Shown here in pieces: positions 7,954 to 16,974 of a stretch of 64,000 bases of DNA. The stretch covers positions 307,191 through 371,190 of the forward strand of contig NZ_CP061738.1 of the NCBI RefSeq assembly GCF_014771645.1, written 5' to 3'. The position numbers were made by a program, and so were the translations under genes. The notes under the pieces were generated by a model. It had not been told where the DNA came from, did not search any database, and saw nothing but the letters and a program-made list of their open reading frames with translations. Within the stretch, counting starts at the first letter, position 1; each line of letters begins with the position of its first letter. Source of the stretch: Candidatus Wolbachia massiliensis. GTDB taxonomy: Bacteria; Pseudomonadota; Alphaproteobacteria; Rickettsiales; Anaplasmataceae.

Positions 7954-8843
7954 GTCTAAATTACCATAAAGTAAATAAACACCCAAGAAATTTTCGAGAT
8001 ATAACGGGATTGAAAATAGAAGAATTCGAAAAAATTGTTAAAAAAGTAAGGCCAGAGTGGGAAAAGCTTGAAAAACAGAAAAAGCGCCACGGAAGAACTG
8101 CTAAATTACCAACGCTGGAAGATAAAATGCTGTGCGTAATTTTGTATTATCGGACCTACATAACCCACAGATTTTTGGGCTGCCTTTTCAATTTACATAA
8201 TGCAAATATTTGCCGACTTTTGAAGAAAATAGAGCCGCTACTGGCCAAAAAAATTACCATAAAAAAGGACAGAACCCTAACTCCAGAGAGGATTTTGAAG
8301 GTACTGGCAGATGTTACAGAACAGCAGATACAGCAGCCAAAAGAAAGCAAAAAACGTAAGAGATCTTACTCAGGAAAGAAAAAAATGACGACTATGAAAA
8401 CAGAAATTGTGATCGAAGAAAGTGGGCAAATTCTATCGGTTTCAAGATCTTACCGTGGGAAAATTCACGATTTTCGGATAAGAAAACAGGAGAAATTGCT
8501 GCCTACGGACAGTATAAAGCATGCTGATTCTGGCTATCAGGGATGGCAAAAGTTGCAAAGTAATGTTGTGATACCATACAAAAAATACCGAAAAAAGCTA
8601 CTAACTGAGGAGCAAAAGGAGCACAACCGAGAGTTGGCATCATTTAGAATGAGGGTCGAAAATAAGATACGAGAATTGAAAATATTCAAGATTTTGTCGT
8701 ACGTTTACCGCAACTTTCAGAAAAAATATAACATGAGATTTAACATAATAGCTGGTCTCGTGAATTTGAGGCATGGGTTTTAGCCAACTGCTTTTTTAAC
8801 CTAATTTATCCTGAAATTAGTACGTACCACTTCGCAGCAGGTC
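7885..8843 (+). mobile_element. IS5-family element, copy C, complete (959 bp)
   Basis: Both inverted ends are present. The right border is followed by TA (8844-8845) and the left border is preceded by TA (7883-7884), which belongs to the junction with copy B. It is the same length as copies A and D and its transposase is intact. Confidence 0.93.
7950..8783 (+). CDS. IS5-family transposase (copy C)
   Basis: This intact 277-aa transposase is identical to that of copies D and I over what can be read, and differs from copy A by Leu for Met in TPERILKVL. The HTH and the DDE candidates (LADVTEQ, HADSGYQG, RVENKIRELK) are all present. Confidence 0.9.
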   Translation: MSLNYHKVNKHPRNFRDITGLKIEEFEKIVKKVRPEWEKLEKQKKRHGRTAKLPTLEDKMLCVILYYRTYITHRFLGCLFNLHNANICRLLKKIEPLLAKKITIKKDRTLTPERILKVLADVTEQQIQQPKESKKRKRSYSGKKKMTTMKTEIVIEESGQILSVSRSYRGKIHDFRIRKQEKLLPTDSIKHADSGYQGWQKLQSNVVIPYKKYRKKLLTEEQKEHNRELASFRMRVENKIRELKIFKILSYVYRNFQKKYNMRFNIIAGLVNLRHGF

Positions 8844-8933
8844 TAACAATCTGAAAGACTATCCCTAACTATTAATTTATTGACTAATTATACTTTTTAT
8901 TTAATTCTATATTAAGAAGTTAATAAGTAAAAT

Positions 8934-10523
8934 ATGCACAGTAGTAATGATAAAACTAAGAGAGAGTATAAAGCAGAGGATTTACCCAAGTTCTTTAAGG
9001 ATAGATCTAACAAGATAGGTAAAGTATTTTCTAGCGAAACAATTGAGATCAGTACTATTCGTTCAAGAAGTGGTGACAGCAATACACAAGAATTTTCATT
9101 TAAGTTAAAACTGTTAGAGGCAGTAGACAAAAACATCCCTAATACAATATTACCTCAAGTGAGCCGTTTAATTGATTTTTTCACAATCTGCCTATCTCAG
9201 AAAAAAAGTTTTAAAGCTAACATAACAGTGTCGAACAAAAATATTGAGTCATATAATAACTACTGTAAACCTAACAATGCCAAAACTGTAGAAGAATTCA
9301 TAAATAACGCTCCACAAGAAATCCTTTCGCAGGGAATAACGATAACGTTGCAAACGGATATCACAAACATTAACCTGGATAATTTGCACGAAATTGAGTC
9401 ATATTTAAATGGAAAGCTGAAGCGTGCGAAAAAAACTGAAAATAAAGAACAGAGTGAGGCCAAAAACGCACAAAATAAACAAATAGTACCAATTAAAGGT
9501 TCTTTTGACTACGATGTAGTAAACGGAAAGCAAATTACACGTACACCAGTAATTGTTGCTGCAATACGTGAAAATGTTTCTTGGTTTAGGTCTTGTTTGC
9601 GCCTACCCGATTTCTTTAATACAATACAATTCTTTTTTCAACAACCACCAGAACTTCCTACACCAGAACAAAAGGCTTTGACTGATCAACTGCCCAAAGA
9701 AACAAAACAGAGTGGGGTAATACAAGAAGATAAGATCGATGAAGGGAAAATAGAGGATACCATAACACTTATTTCTGATTTGGGTCAAACTAATTCATGC
9801 ACAAAGTATTTTGAAGCTAATAGAAAAAAATCAAAAAAACAGACCAAAGAACTATCAGAGGAAGAAAAACAATTAGTCGTAAAACAAGCTCAAAATGATA
9901 CTAGAGTAGCCTTACTGAATAATAAAGAAGGAAGAAAACTTGATGAAATATTTGTTGAAGTGATGAATGAATACAAAGATCAAGACCCAGAAACATTTCG
10001 CGATATTTTCAACTCAGTGTTCAATATTGTTTATTTTCAAGATAAGCAATTACATGAAGTGTTAGAGTCAGGTGAAGTATTAGAAGTATTACAGATACTC
10101 GAAAGACCACGGCCTCCTAATAACTCACTTTTAGGTGAAGAATATTTACTAAAGCAAGTATATGGAAAAAAAGAGCAATTACTCAAATTAGTTTCAGGTA
10201 TTTATACACAATGGACCACCAATATTGCTCTCAGATCGCCGCTAAAAACCGTGTTCTCTTCAAAAAAGACTTATTTTTGTCTATTCTTGATAGCATCTTC
10301 TATATCAACGTTCTGCCTATGGCATTTTCCATTAGAAAAAGTATCAATACTAAAAGGATTAGTGCTACCAGAAAAAAGAGAAAGCGTTGGTTTAACATTG
10401 AATATAGGACTACCAATATTAATTGTATTATGTGTTTTGAGTTTGGCTTACTTCATATATTCTGAATATTCGGTAGAGTCTATCGAACAGGTAAGTAAAA
10501 ACGAATCTCGTTCCTGTACTTAG
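8934..10523 (+). CDS. hypothetical protein with C-terminal membrane hairpin
   Basis: This 529-aa protein has no family I recognise. The first ~440 residues are hydrophilic, Lys/Glu/Gln rich and largely helical, with a charged low-complexity stretch near 155-175 (KRAKKTENKEQSEAKNAQNK). Two hydrophobic segments follow near the C-terminus: YFCLFLIASSISTFCLWHF and LTLNIGLPILIVLCVLSLAYF. No signal peptide is seen. A long soluble region with a C-terminal membrane hairpin recurs in other proteins of this window (32637, 54621) and is common among Wolbachia-specific proteins, some of which are suspected secreted effectors. It lies between an IS5 pair and an IS256 element, so its neighbourhood is accessory. 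Confidence 0.75.
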   Translation: MHSSNDKTKREYKAEDLPKFFKDRSNKIGKVFSSETIEISTIRSRSGDSNTQEFSFKLKLLEAVDKNIPNTILPQVSRLIDFFTICLSQKKSFKANITVSNKNIESYNNYCKPNNAKTVEEFINNAPQEILSQGITITLQTDITNINLDNLHEIESYLNGKLKRAKKTENKEQSEAKNAQNKQIVPIKGSFDYDVVNGKQITRTPVIVAAIRENVSWFRSCLRLPDFFNTIQFFFQQPPELPTPEQKALTDQLPKETKQSGVIQEDKIDEGKIEDTITLISDLGQTNSCTKYFEANRKKSKKQTKELSEEEKQLVVKQAQNDTRVALLNNKEGRKLDEIFVEVMNEYKDQDPETFRDIFNSVFNIVYFQDKQLHEVLESGEVLEVLQILERPRPPNNSLLGEEYLLKQVYGKKEQLLKLVSGIYTQWTTNIALRSPLKTVFSSKKTYFCLFLIASSISTFCLWHFPLEKVSILKGLVLPEKRESVGLTLNIGLPILIVLCVLSLAYFIYSEYSVESIEQVSKNESRSCT

Positions 10524-10557
10524 CAGAATAAAAATAAGCTGTTTTAAAAGATTTTCG

Positions 10558-11893
10558 GGGAATGTTCAAAAAAGTGTGTCAAACCGAAAAAAAGTAATAA
10601 ATTGATATAAAAAAATGGAGGTTTGACAATGAGTCAAAAAGTAGTAAACAGAACTAACGGATTGGTAGATTATAAAGAGTTGGAAACAAATATCCTGTCG
10701 TCTATACGAGAAGGAAGACCGTTGACAGGAAAGGAAGGAGCATTAACACCATTTATAAAAAAGCTGCTGGAGGCGAGTCTAGAAGGTGAAATAGAAAACC
10801 ATTTATTAGCTGAAAGTGGAGAAAATAATCGCAGAAATGGGAGGAATGGAAAGACTTTACGTACAAGTGCAGGTTCATTTGAGCTGTTAACGCCAAGAGA
10901 TAGAGAAGGAAGTTTTGAGCCACAAATAGTCAAAAAAAGGCAAACAAGCTTACATCCAGAGCTTGAAACGAAGATTTTGAGCACATTTGCCAGTGGTATG
11001 AGATATAGCGTCACACGTCGAGGAAATTTATGATCACAAAATATCGGCAGCAGAGATATCAAGTATTACCGACAAATTACTGCCTATAATCAATGAATGG
11101 CGTAGTCGTCCACTGCAATCAGTATACCCGATAGTATTTATGGATGGGATGTTCTTTAAGGTCAAGGAGGATGGACATTGCGTAAGTAAATGTATGTACA
11201 ATATATTGGGCATAGACCAAAATGGCAGAAAAGAAGTCCTGGGCTTTTATTTGGCTGAAAGTGAAGGAGCTAACTTTTGGTTGGGAGTGCTAAATAACCT
11301 CAAAGAAAGAGGAGTAGAAGATATTCTGATTGCATGTGTAGATGGGCTAAAAAGCTTTCCTGCAGCCATCAACAGTGTATTTCCCAGTGCAGAAGTGCAG
11401 CTATGTATAGTACACCAAATAAGAAATTCTCTGAAATATGTATCCAGTAAAGATGTGAAAGTTTTCATGAATGATTTGAAAAAAATATATCGTGCTTCAA
11501 GTAAAGAAATTGCTGAGAATTATCTGCTTGAGCTGGAAGAAAAATGGGGAGAAAAGTATCCTTTAGTTATAAAATCTTGGCAGAATAATTGGGAAAACTT
11601 ATCCAGTTATTTTAAGTACTCTGGGCCAGTTAGGAAGCTGATTTACACCACTAATCCAATTGAGGGGTTGCATAGACAAATCAGGAAATTTACTAAAACT
11701 AAGGGTTCATTTACTAGTACAAATGCCTTGTACAAACAGGTATATTGTGCTATAAAAAAGGTAGAGCAAAAGTGGATTATGGCTCTCCCCAATTGGGCAT
11801 TAACTATGTCTCAGCTTGATATTTTTTTTCCTGATGGATTGAAAATTGAGTTGAACTAAAAATGCGGCTTGACACACTTTTTTGAACATTCCC
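10558..11893 (+). mobile_element. IS256-family element (1336 bp), transposase broken
   Basis: The terminal inverted repeats start GGGAATGTTCAAAAAAGTGT on the left and are complementary on the right, with about 28 bp and one mismatch. Flanks share TTTTCG (left GATTTTCG, right ATTTTTCG), a degraded form of the 8-9-bp target duplication expected of IS256. The element sits 35 bp before ribE, so its right end may influence ribE transcription. Confidence 0.88.
10623..11859 (+). pseudogene. IS256/Mutator-type transposase, internal frameshift deletion
   Basis: The N-terminal part (10623-11033) ends at FASGMRYSVTRRGNL. The frame that continues the protein, HVEEIYDHKISAAEISSITD, starts a few bases away and runs to 11859. 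A short deletion at about 11010 removed a few codons (around the usual SDIxRHV) and shifted the frame. The catalytic residues are otherwise present: Asp in PIVFMDGMFF, Asp in ACVDGLKSFP with the CIVHQIRNS region, and Glu in TTNPIEGLHRQIRK. It is probably immobile unless helped in trans. Confidence 0.85.
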
Positions 11894-11927
11894 ATTTTTC
11901 GTAGTAAAATTATTTTATTTTTACTGT

Positions 11928-12524
11928 ATGTTTAAAGGAATTATTACAAATATCGGAACTATAGCTGATACCACTACTTGCTCTAACTCTGATCAAATCT
12001 TCCATATTGAGGCACAAAACTTACCTTCTATAAATAAAGGAGATTCAGTAGCTTGCTCTGGTGTGTGTTTGACTGTTGTTGATGTAATCAAGGATATATT
12101 TACAGTCCAAGTATCTCAAGAAACCATAAAGGTCTCTAACTTAAATACGTGGAAGATAGGCAAGAAAATAAACCTAGAACAATCAATGAGATTAAGTGAT
12201 AGAATCGATGGTCATCTGGTTCAGGGTCATGTAGATAAGACGGTACAAATTCTGGCAATCAACCAAAATTCTGGTTCTCATGAGGTTAAGCTATCGTGTT
12301 CACAAGAATTAATTAGATTTACTGCAAAAAAGGGATCTGTGACGTTAGACGGGGTCTCCCTCACAGTAAACTCAGTTATTGACCAGGAGTTTACTGTAAA
12401 CATTATTCCCTATACATGGCAAAGTACGACTTTTCAATATAACAAAGTGAATGATTATTTGAATTTAGAAATTGACATGATTGCTCGGTATTTAGATCAA
12501 TTGATTCAGCATAGATATAATTAA
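11928..12524 (+). CDS. ribE: riboflavin synthase alpha subunit
   Basis: The enzyme dismutates two 6,7-dimethyl-8-ribityllumazine molecules into riboflavin and a pyrimidine. The internal duplication is clear: the first lumazine-binding domain starts MFKGIITNIG with GDSVACSGVCLTVV near residue 40, and the second starts around HLVQGHVD with KGSVTLDGVSLTVN near 134. The length (198 aa) is typical. Riboflavin supply is a known Wolbachia contribution to some hosts. RibF, which converts riboflavin to FMN and FAD, is encoded at 46209. Confidence 0.95.
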   Translation: MFKGIITNIGTIADTTTCSNSDQIFHIEAQNLPSINKGDSVACSGVCLTVVDVIKDIFTVQVSQETIKVSNLNTWKIGKKINLEQSMRLSDRIDGHLVQGHVDKTVQILAINQNSGSHEVKLSCSQELIRFTAKKGSVTLDGVSLTVNSVIDQEFTVNIIPYTWQSTTFQYNKVNDYLNLEIDMIARYLDQLIQHRYN

Positions 12525-12580
12525 TTTTACAACTTCGCTGTTTGCAACTATTATATCTTGAAAATCATATAATATATAAT

Positions 12581-13171
12581 ATGCTTTTCGATTGTCTAAT
12601 TATCTTCATTATCGTTGTATGCGTAATAATCTCAGCAACTAGAGGCTTTATAAAAGAGCTATGTGCGCTAATGTTTCTGTTTTTATCAGTTTTTCTGACA
12701 GCCAATCATTATGATTTCTTCGTTGTAAATTATAGTAAATATTTTGGCTCTAAAGCCACGCAGAACATATTTTCCACAATTTCCGTATTTATTATGCTCA
12801 ATCTTATATTTATGGTAGTAAATAACTGGCTAATGTATATATTATCACCTATAAGGTTGGGATTAATTGACAGAGTGACTGGAGTCTTTGTCGGAGCACT
12901 TAGAGGAATACTGCTTTCTTATGTACTATTCTTTGCTGTGCACTTATATTGCTATACAGTGTACGACAAGAGAGAAGAACAGTCTAAAATAGGAGCAGAG
13001 GATATATTGCCCAACTGGATAATAAATTCGCACTCTTACCAGGCTTTATTCGCAACAATAGAGGATATAGTTGATATGTATGTACCAGAATCACTGATAC
13101 TAAAGATAAAAGAAATTGGTGAAGAAATGACCGACCAAGAAAAACCCGAAAGTGATAGAAAAGAAGAATAA
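12581..13171 (+). CDS. CvpA-family membrane protein
   Basis: I place the start at the ATG at 12581 (MLFDCLIIFIIVVCVIISAT); a longer in-frame start at 12542 adds 13 unlikely residues. The protein has four hydrophobic segments in about 150 residues with the family hallmark RGFIKEL after the first and DRVTGVFVGALRG before the fourth, then a charged tail. CvpA proteins are inner-membrane proteins linked to colicin V export and envelope stress; the molecular function is unclear. It lies just downstream of ribE on the same strand and immediately upstream of repeat R2. Confidence 0.8.
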   Translation: MLFDCLIIFIIVVCVIISATRGFIKELCALMFLFLSVFLTANHYDFFVVNYSKYFGSKATQNIFSTISVFIMLNLIFMVVNNWLMYILSPIRLGLIDRVTGVFVGALRGILLSYVLFFAVHLYCYTVYDKREEQSKIGAEDILPNWIINSHSYQALFATIEDIVDMYVPESLILKIKEIGEEMTDQEKPESDRKEE

Positions 13172-13225
13172 CACCCACGTTTATGGAGCAATAAGTGAGA
13201 GGCAGCAGTGTGACTAAAAAATCAC

Positions 13226-13254
13226 TTGACAAACCTCTCCAGTCCCCTTATCAT
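13226..13254 (+). promoter_or_regulatory. sigma70-type promoter of repeat R2
   Basis: TTGACA, a 17-bp spacer and TATCAT. The -35 is a perfect consensus and the spacer length is optimal. The same arrangement occurs in R1, R3, R4 and both ends of R5. Confidence 0.75.
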
Positions 13255-13549
13255 AACCATAGTATTGTGGGTGTTTTAGGCCTAAAATTTATCATCAAAC
13301 TTTGTATTAAGTGACAAAGTACAACAAAAAACTAGGCGTGTTATGTTTAATTTTTGCAATATAGAGACTCCATGTCTTTATAAATTTTTATCTACATTAG
13401 CTGAACCTCGCTTATTAAGCGATGTAAGAGAGAATCGGACGCCAAGTTTTTAAGAGAACAGTAAACAACTCACGTTGCGGGGTTTCTTTTGCCTTTTTTT
13501 AAAGTAGTTAAAAATTTAACCACTCTCATTTCTTTTATAAAAAAATTAC

Positions 13550-13577
13550 TTGACAAACTTCGAAATTCCCTTATCAT
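13550..13577 (+). promoter_or_regulatory. second, internal promoter of repeat R2
   Basis: TTGACA, a 16-bp spacer and TATCAT, starting the second sub-unit of R2. It has an exact counterpart in R5 (52458-52431, minus strand), also with a 16-bp spacer. Confidence 0.65.
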
Positions 13578-13799
13578 GAAATTATGGGTATTTACAATCC
13601 CAAGGTCAGCTACTTGTCAAGCGTATAAGGCATCAACGCCAAGTTTTTAAAATAGATACTGACTAGGCTCTCTTTTGCCTTTTTCACCACTTAGTAAATT
13701 TCTTAAATATTGATGAACCTATAACCTTTCTATCTGCTCCAAACACAAAAATGTTCCTCAGAATTGTGTATAATTATTAACGTCTTATAGATTTATTTG

Positions 13800-14584
13800 C
13801 TATCTAAATTTCTCGATCCGAAGAACGATATAGCCTTTCGACGCATCTTCGGTACTGAGAAAAATAAATTTTCTCAATGATATCTTGGTGGCAAAGATGA
13901 AATAAAAGAAACTATCATGGATCGCCTCTAAAAAACAAAGTATCGTTTTGTAGAGATGAAAATGGGATCGTTGAAATGCAGAAAACTAAAGGTTTTGAGA
14001 AACGTGCCTATGCTGCTAAACAAGACAGGCTCAAGATCTTAAATTTTATTGCTATAGCAGCTGTTTCTGCGACACTATTCAATGCGCACGATTTAAAAGA
14101 CTTTTATTTTACGTTTATTGAATTGCCAAAATTTCCCAAAACGAAAGTTGGAAAACATAGTTGAAAAATGTTCTTTAAATATGCAGATGAAACTAATGAA
14201 AAGGAATTGGATAGGAAGTAATTAAAAAAGCATATGAACAGGTTCAATTGGTCAGAAAAAGAATTTATAGCCTACGAACAAGCGTATTCGTGATTGTCCT
14301 CGCTCAAAAACTCGATTGAAAAAGGCAGACACGAAGGTAGGAAAGAAGGTAGAGAAGAGGGCATCAAAATTGGTGAGGAGATGGGTATTCAAATCGGTCA
14401 AGAACGCGGCATCAAAATTGGTGAGGAGATGGGAAAAATTAAAGGTAAAGCAGAGGGCGAACAACAAGCTAGAATAGCAGTCGCAAAAAACCTACTTAAG
14501 GCTGGTATTTCCATTGATGTTATCTCTCAAACAACCGATCTTCCTCAAGCTGAAGTCTCACAACTCAAGGAAGAGATAGCCTAG
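13800..14584 (+). pseudogene. decayed Rpn-family (PD-(D/E)XK) nuclease/transposase
   Basis: Fragments in different frames line up with one Rpn/PDDEXK_2 protein. LSKFLDPKNDIAFRRIFGTE at 13800 is the family N-terminus; VEMQKTKGFEKRAYAAK near 13965 contains the catalytic-region motif; FNWSEKEFIAYEQAYS lies near 14245; and the C-terminal part 14294-14584 has the typical Gly/Arg/Glu repeats (GRHEGRKEGREEG, IKIGEEMG twice) and ends DVISQTTDLPQAEVSQLKEE. At least three frame changes and stops separate the pieces. Rpn proteins are recombination-promoting nucleases that are very frequent in Wolbachia. This one is dead. Confidence 0.85.
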
Positions 14585-14651
14585 GCCCTGTGGACAAAAT
14601 TTTAGAAAGGTCATACAAGAGCTTCAACAAGAAAACCCATAAAAACCTTAA

Positions 14652-14891
14652 GACCTGCTGCGAAGTGGTACGTACTAATTTCAGGATAAATTAGGTTAAA
14701 AAAGCAGTTGGCTAAAACCCATGCCTCAAATTCACGAGACCAGCTATTATGTTAAATCTCATGTTATATTTTTTCTGAAAGTTGCGGTAAACGTACGACA
14801 AAATCTTGAATATTTTCAATTCTCGTATCTTATTTTCGACCCTCATTCTAAATGATGCCAACTCTCGGTTGTGCTCCTTTTGCTCCTCAGT
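14652..14891 (-). mobile_element. IS5-family element, 3' fragment (copy G), cut by IS630
   Basis: It begins GACCTGCTGC (preceded by AA, not TA) and matches the transposase C-terminus through CTCCTCAGT. At the next TA (14892-14893) an IS630 copy starts. The IS5 sequence that should follow (GTAGCTTTTTTCGG) is absent, so the rest was lost. Confidence 0.9.
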
Positions 14892-14893
14892 TA

Positions 14894-15187
14894 TAGCCCT
14901 TCTCATAATAGTGGAAACAAATGAAGAAAAGCAGAATCGACAGCATGGCGAAAAGATTTAAACAGAGGTATGTTCCTTCTGACTCTGTTTTTGATAGCAA
15001 ACCAATAGTGTTCAATATCATTAAAATCAGGAGAATAGGGAGGGAGATACATAATTTCTGCACCAACACTTTTGGCAAATTCGACAATCTTTTTAGACTT
15101 ATGAAAAGTTGCATTGTCCAAAATCACCGTTTGTCCAGGCTGTAAAATTGGTGCCAGAAATTGCTCGAACCAGCCATTAAAAATCTC
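14894..15187 (-). mobile_element. IS630-family element, truncated copy
   Basis: It starts with the intact terminal repeat TAGCCCTTCTCATAA after TA and matches the OrfB end of the intact copies, in minus orientation, until ATTAAAAATCTCT. There an IS5 left end begins. About two thirds of the element is missing, so it cannot move on its own. Confidence 0.9.
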
Positions 15188-15189
15188 TA

Positions 15190-15382
15190 GACTTGCTGCA
15201 AAATAGTGTAAAAGATGGTAAAGTAAGAAAAAGAGGGATGAGAAGTGAGGGAAAATGAGTCTAAATTACCATAAAGTAAATAAACACCCAAGAAATTTTC
15301 GAGATATAACGGGATTGAAAATAGAAGAATTCGAAAAAATTGTTAAAAAAGTAAGGCCAGAGTGGGAAAAGCTTGAAAAACA
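15190..15382 (+). mobile_element. IS5-family element, 5' fragment (copy F)
   Basis: It starts GACTTGCTGC after TA (15188-15189) and matches the first 193 bp of the element, including the transposase start, up to CTTGAAAAACA. There the right end of copy D begins in opposite orientation, so F and D face each other. Confidence 0.9.
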
Positions 15383-15383
15383 A

Positions 15384-16342
15384 GACCTGCTGCGAAGTGG
15401 TACGTACTAATTTCAGGATAAATTAGGTTAAAAAAGCAGTTGGCTAAAACCCATGCCTCAAATTCACGAGACCAGCTATTATGTTAAATCTCATGTTATA
15501 TTTTTTCTGAAAGTTGCGGTAAACGTACGACAAAATCTTGAATATTTTCAATTCTCGTATCTTATTTTCGACCCTCATTCTAAATGATGCCAACTCTCGG
15601 TTGTGCTCCTTTTGCTCCTCAGTTAGTAGCTTTTTTCGGTATTTTTTGTATGGTATCACAACATTACTTTGCAACTTTTGCCATCCCTGATAGCCAGAAT
15701 CAGCATGCTTTATACTGTCCGTAGGCAGCAATTTCTCCTGTTTTCTTATCCGAAAATCGTGAATTTTCCCACGGTAAGATCTTGAAACCGATAGAATTTG
15801 CCCACTTTCTTCGATCACAATTTCTGTTTTCATAGTCGTCATTTTTTTCTTTCCTGAGTAAGATCTCTTACGTTTTTTGCTTTCTTTTGGCTGCTGTATC
15901 TGCTGTTCTGTAACATCTGCCAGTACCTTCAAAATCCTCTCTGGAGTTAGGGTTCTGTCCTTTTTTATGGTAATTTTTTTGGCCAGTAGCGGCTCTATTT
16001 TCTTCAAAAGTCGGCAAATATTTGCATTATGTAAATTGAAAAGGCAGCCCAAAAATCTGTGGGTTATGTAGGTCCGATAATACAAAATTACGCACAGCAT
16101 TTTATCTTCCAGCGTTGGTAATTTAGCAGTTCTTCCGTGGCGCTTTTTCTGTTTTTCAAGCTTTTCCCACTCTGGCCTTACTTTTTTAACAATTTTTTCG
16201 AATTCTTCTATTTTCAATCCCGTTATATCTCGAAAATTTCTTGGGTGTTTATTTACTTTATGGTAATTTAGACTCATTTTCCCTCACTTCTCATCCCTCT
16301 TTTTCTTACTTTACCATCTTTTACACTATTTTGCAGCAAGTC
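15384..16342 (-). mobile_element. IS5-family element, copy D, complete (959 bp)
   Basis: A complete minus-strand copy. Its right end abuts fragment F (preceded by AA) and its left end abuts fragment E across TA (16343-16344). The E-D junction is the same as the B-C junction at 7883. Confidence 0.93.
15444..16277 (-). CDS. IS5-family transposase (copy D)
   Basis: An intact 277-aa transposase with the same sequence as copy C, including Leu in TPERILKVL and all three catalytic candidates. It is the only intact gene in the 14.65-16.85 kb nest. Confidence 0.9.
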   Translation of the reverse strand: MSLNYHKVNKHPRNFRDITGLKIEEFEKIVKKVRPEWEKLEKQKKRHGRTAKLPTLEDKMLCVILYYRTYITHRFLGCLFNLHNANICRLLKKIEPLLAKKITIKKDRTLTPERILKVLADVTEQQIQQPKESKKRKRSYSGKKKMTTMKTEIVIEESGQILSVSRSYRGKIHDFRIRKQEKLLPTDSIKHADSGYQGWQKLQSNVVIPYKKYRKKLLTEEQKEHNRELASFRMRVENKIRELKIFKILSYVYRNFQKKYNMRFNIIAGLVNLRHGF

Positions 16343-16344
16343 TA

Positions 16345-16853
16345 TAGTCGTCATTTTTTCTTTCCTGAGTAAGATCTCTTACGTTTTTTGCTTTCTTTTG
16401 GCTGCTGTATCTGCTGTTCTGTAACATCTGCCAGTACCTTCAAAATCCTCTCTGGAGTTAGGGTTCTGTCCTTTTTTATGGTAATTTTTTTGGCCAGTAG
16501 CGGCTCTATTTTCTTCAAAAGTCGGCAAATATTTGCATTATGTAAATTGAAAAGGCAGCCCAAAAATCTGTGGGTTATGTAGGTCCGATAATACAAAATT
16601 ACGCACAGCATTTTATCTTCCAGCGTTGGTAATTTAGCAGTTCTTCCGTGGCGCTTTTTCTGTTTTTCAAGCTTTTCCCACTCTGGCCTTACTTTTTTAA
16701 CAATTTTTTCGAATTCTTCTATTTTCAATCCCGTTATATCTCGAAAATTTCTTGGGTGTTTATTTACTTTATGGTAATTTAGACTCATTTTCCCTCACTT
16801 CTCATCCCTCTTTTTCTTACTTTACCATCTTTTACACTATTTTGCAGCAAGTC
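16345..16853 (-). mobile_element. IS5-family element, 5' fragment (copy E)
   Basis: It matches the first ~510 bp of the element in minus orientation, with its left terminus at 16853 followed by TA (16854-16855). The run before ATGACGACT has six A instead of seven, a one-base difference from copies B, C and D. The transposase frame (16788-16351) therefore ends at SGKKK instead of passing through the junction as copy B does. Confidence 0.9.
16351..16788 (-). pseudogene. truncated IS5 transposase in copy E
   Basis: 145 residues equal to the transposase N-terminus, with the HTH region only. A one-base deletion in the A-run ends the frame early, so it differs from the chimeric frame of copy B. 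Confidence 0.7.
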
Positions 16854-16974
16854 TAGTGTCTGAGCACTGGCATAGGAGCACTAGGAATTTTATTAAATTG
16901 GTGAGTATAAAAGTAGCTGTTTTATGTTAAAATACAACATTTTATGGAAAGACTGGATGCCAGTATAGCCCTTC

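Larger units (their letters stand above)
13215..13720 (+). repeat. promoter-led repeat R2 (candidate small RNA), complete
   Basis: This roughly 500-bp non-coding unit starts with a strong promoter (13226-13254), then TGTGGGTGTTTTAGGCCTAA, then the conserved block GGCGTGTTATGTTTAATTTT, then a perfect hairpin TCGCTTA-T-TAAGCGA, then GGACGCCAAG, which can close a long-range stem with GGCGT. A CTTTTGCCTTTTTTT tract follows. A second promoter (13550-13577) begins a second sub-unit that ends in the family's 3' signature GTAAATTTCTTAAATATT. Nearly the whole unit is repeated in inverse orientation at 52.33-52.79 kb. Confidence 0.75.

Noticed and set aside
10558-11893. Clean 8-bp target duplication for IS256
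   Set aside because: The flanks GATTTTCG and ATTTTTCG agree only in the last six bases; I report it as degraded only.
13215-13720. CRISPR-like array
   Set aside because: R units are few, hundreds of bases long and lack regular short repeats and unique spacers. No cas genes are in the window.
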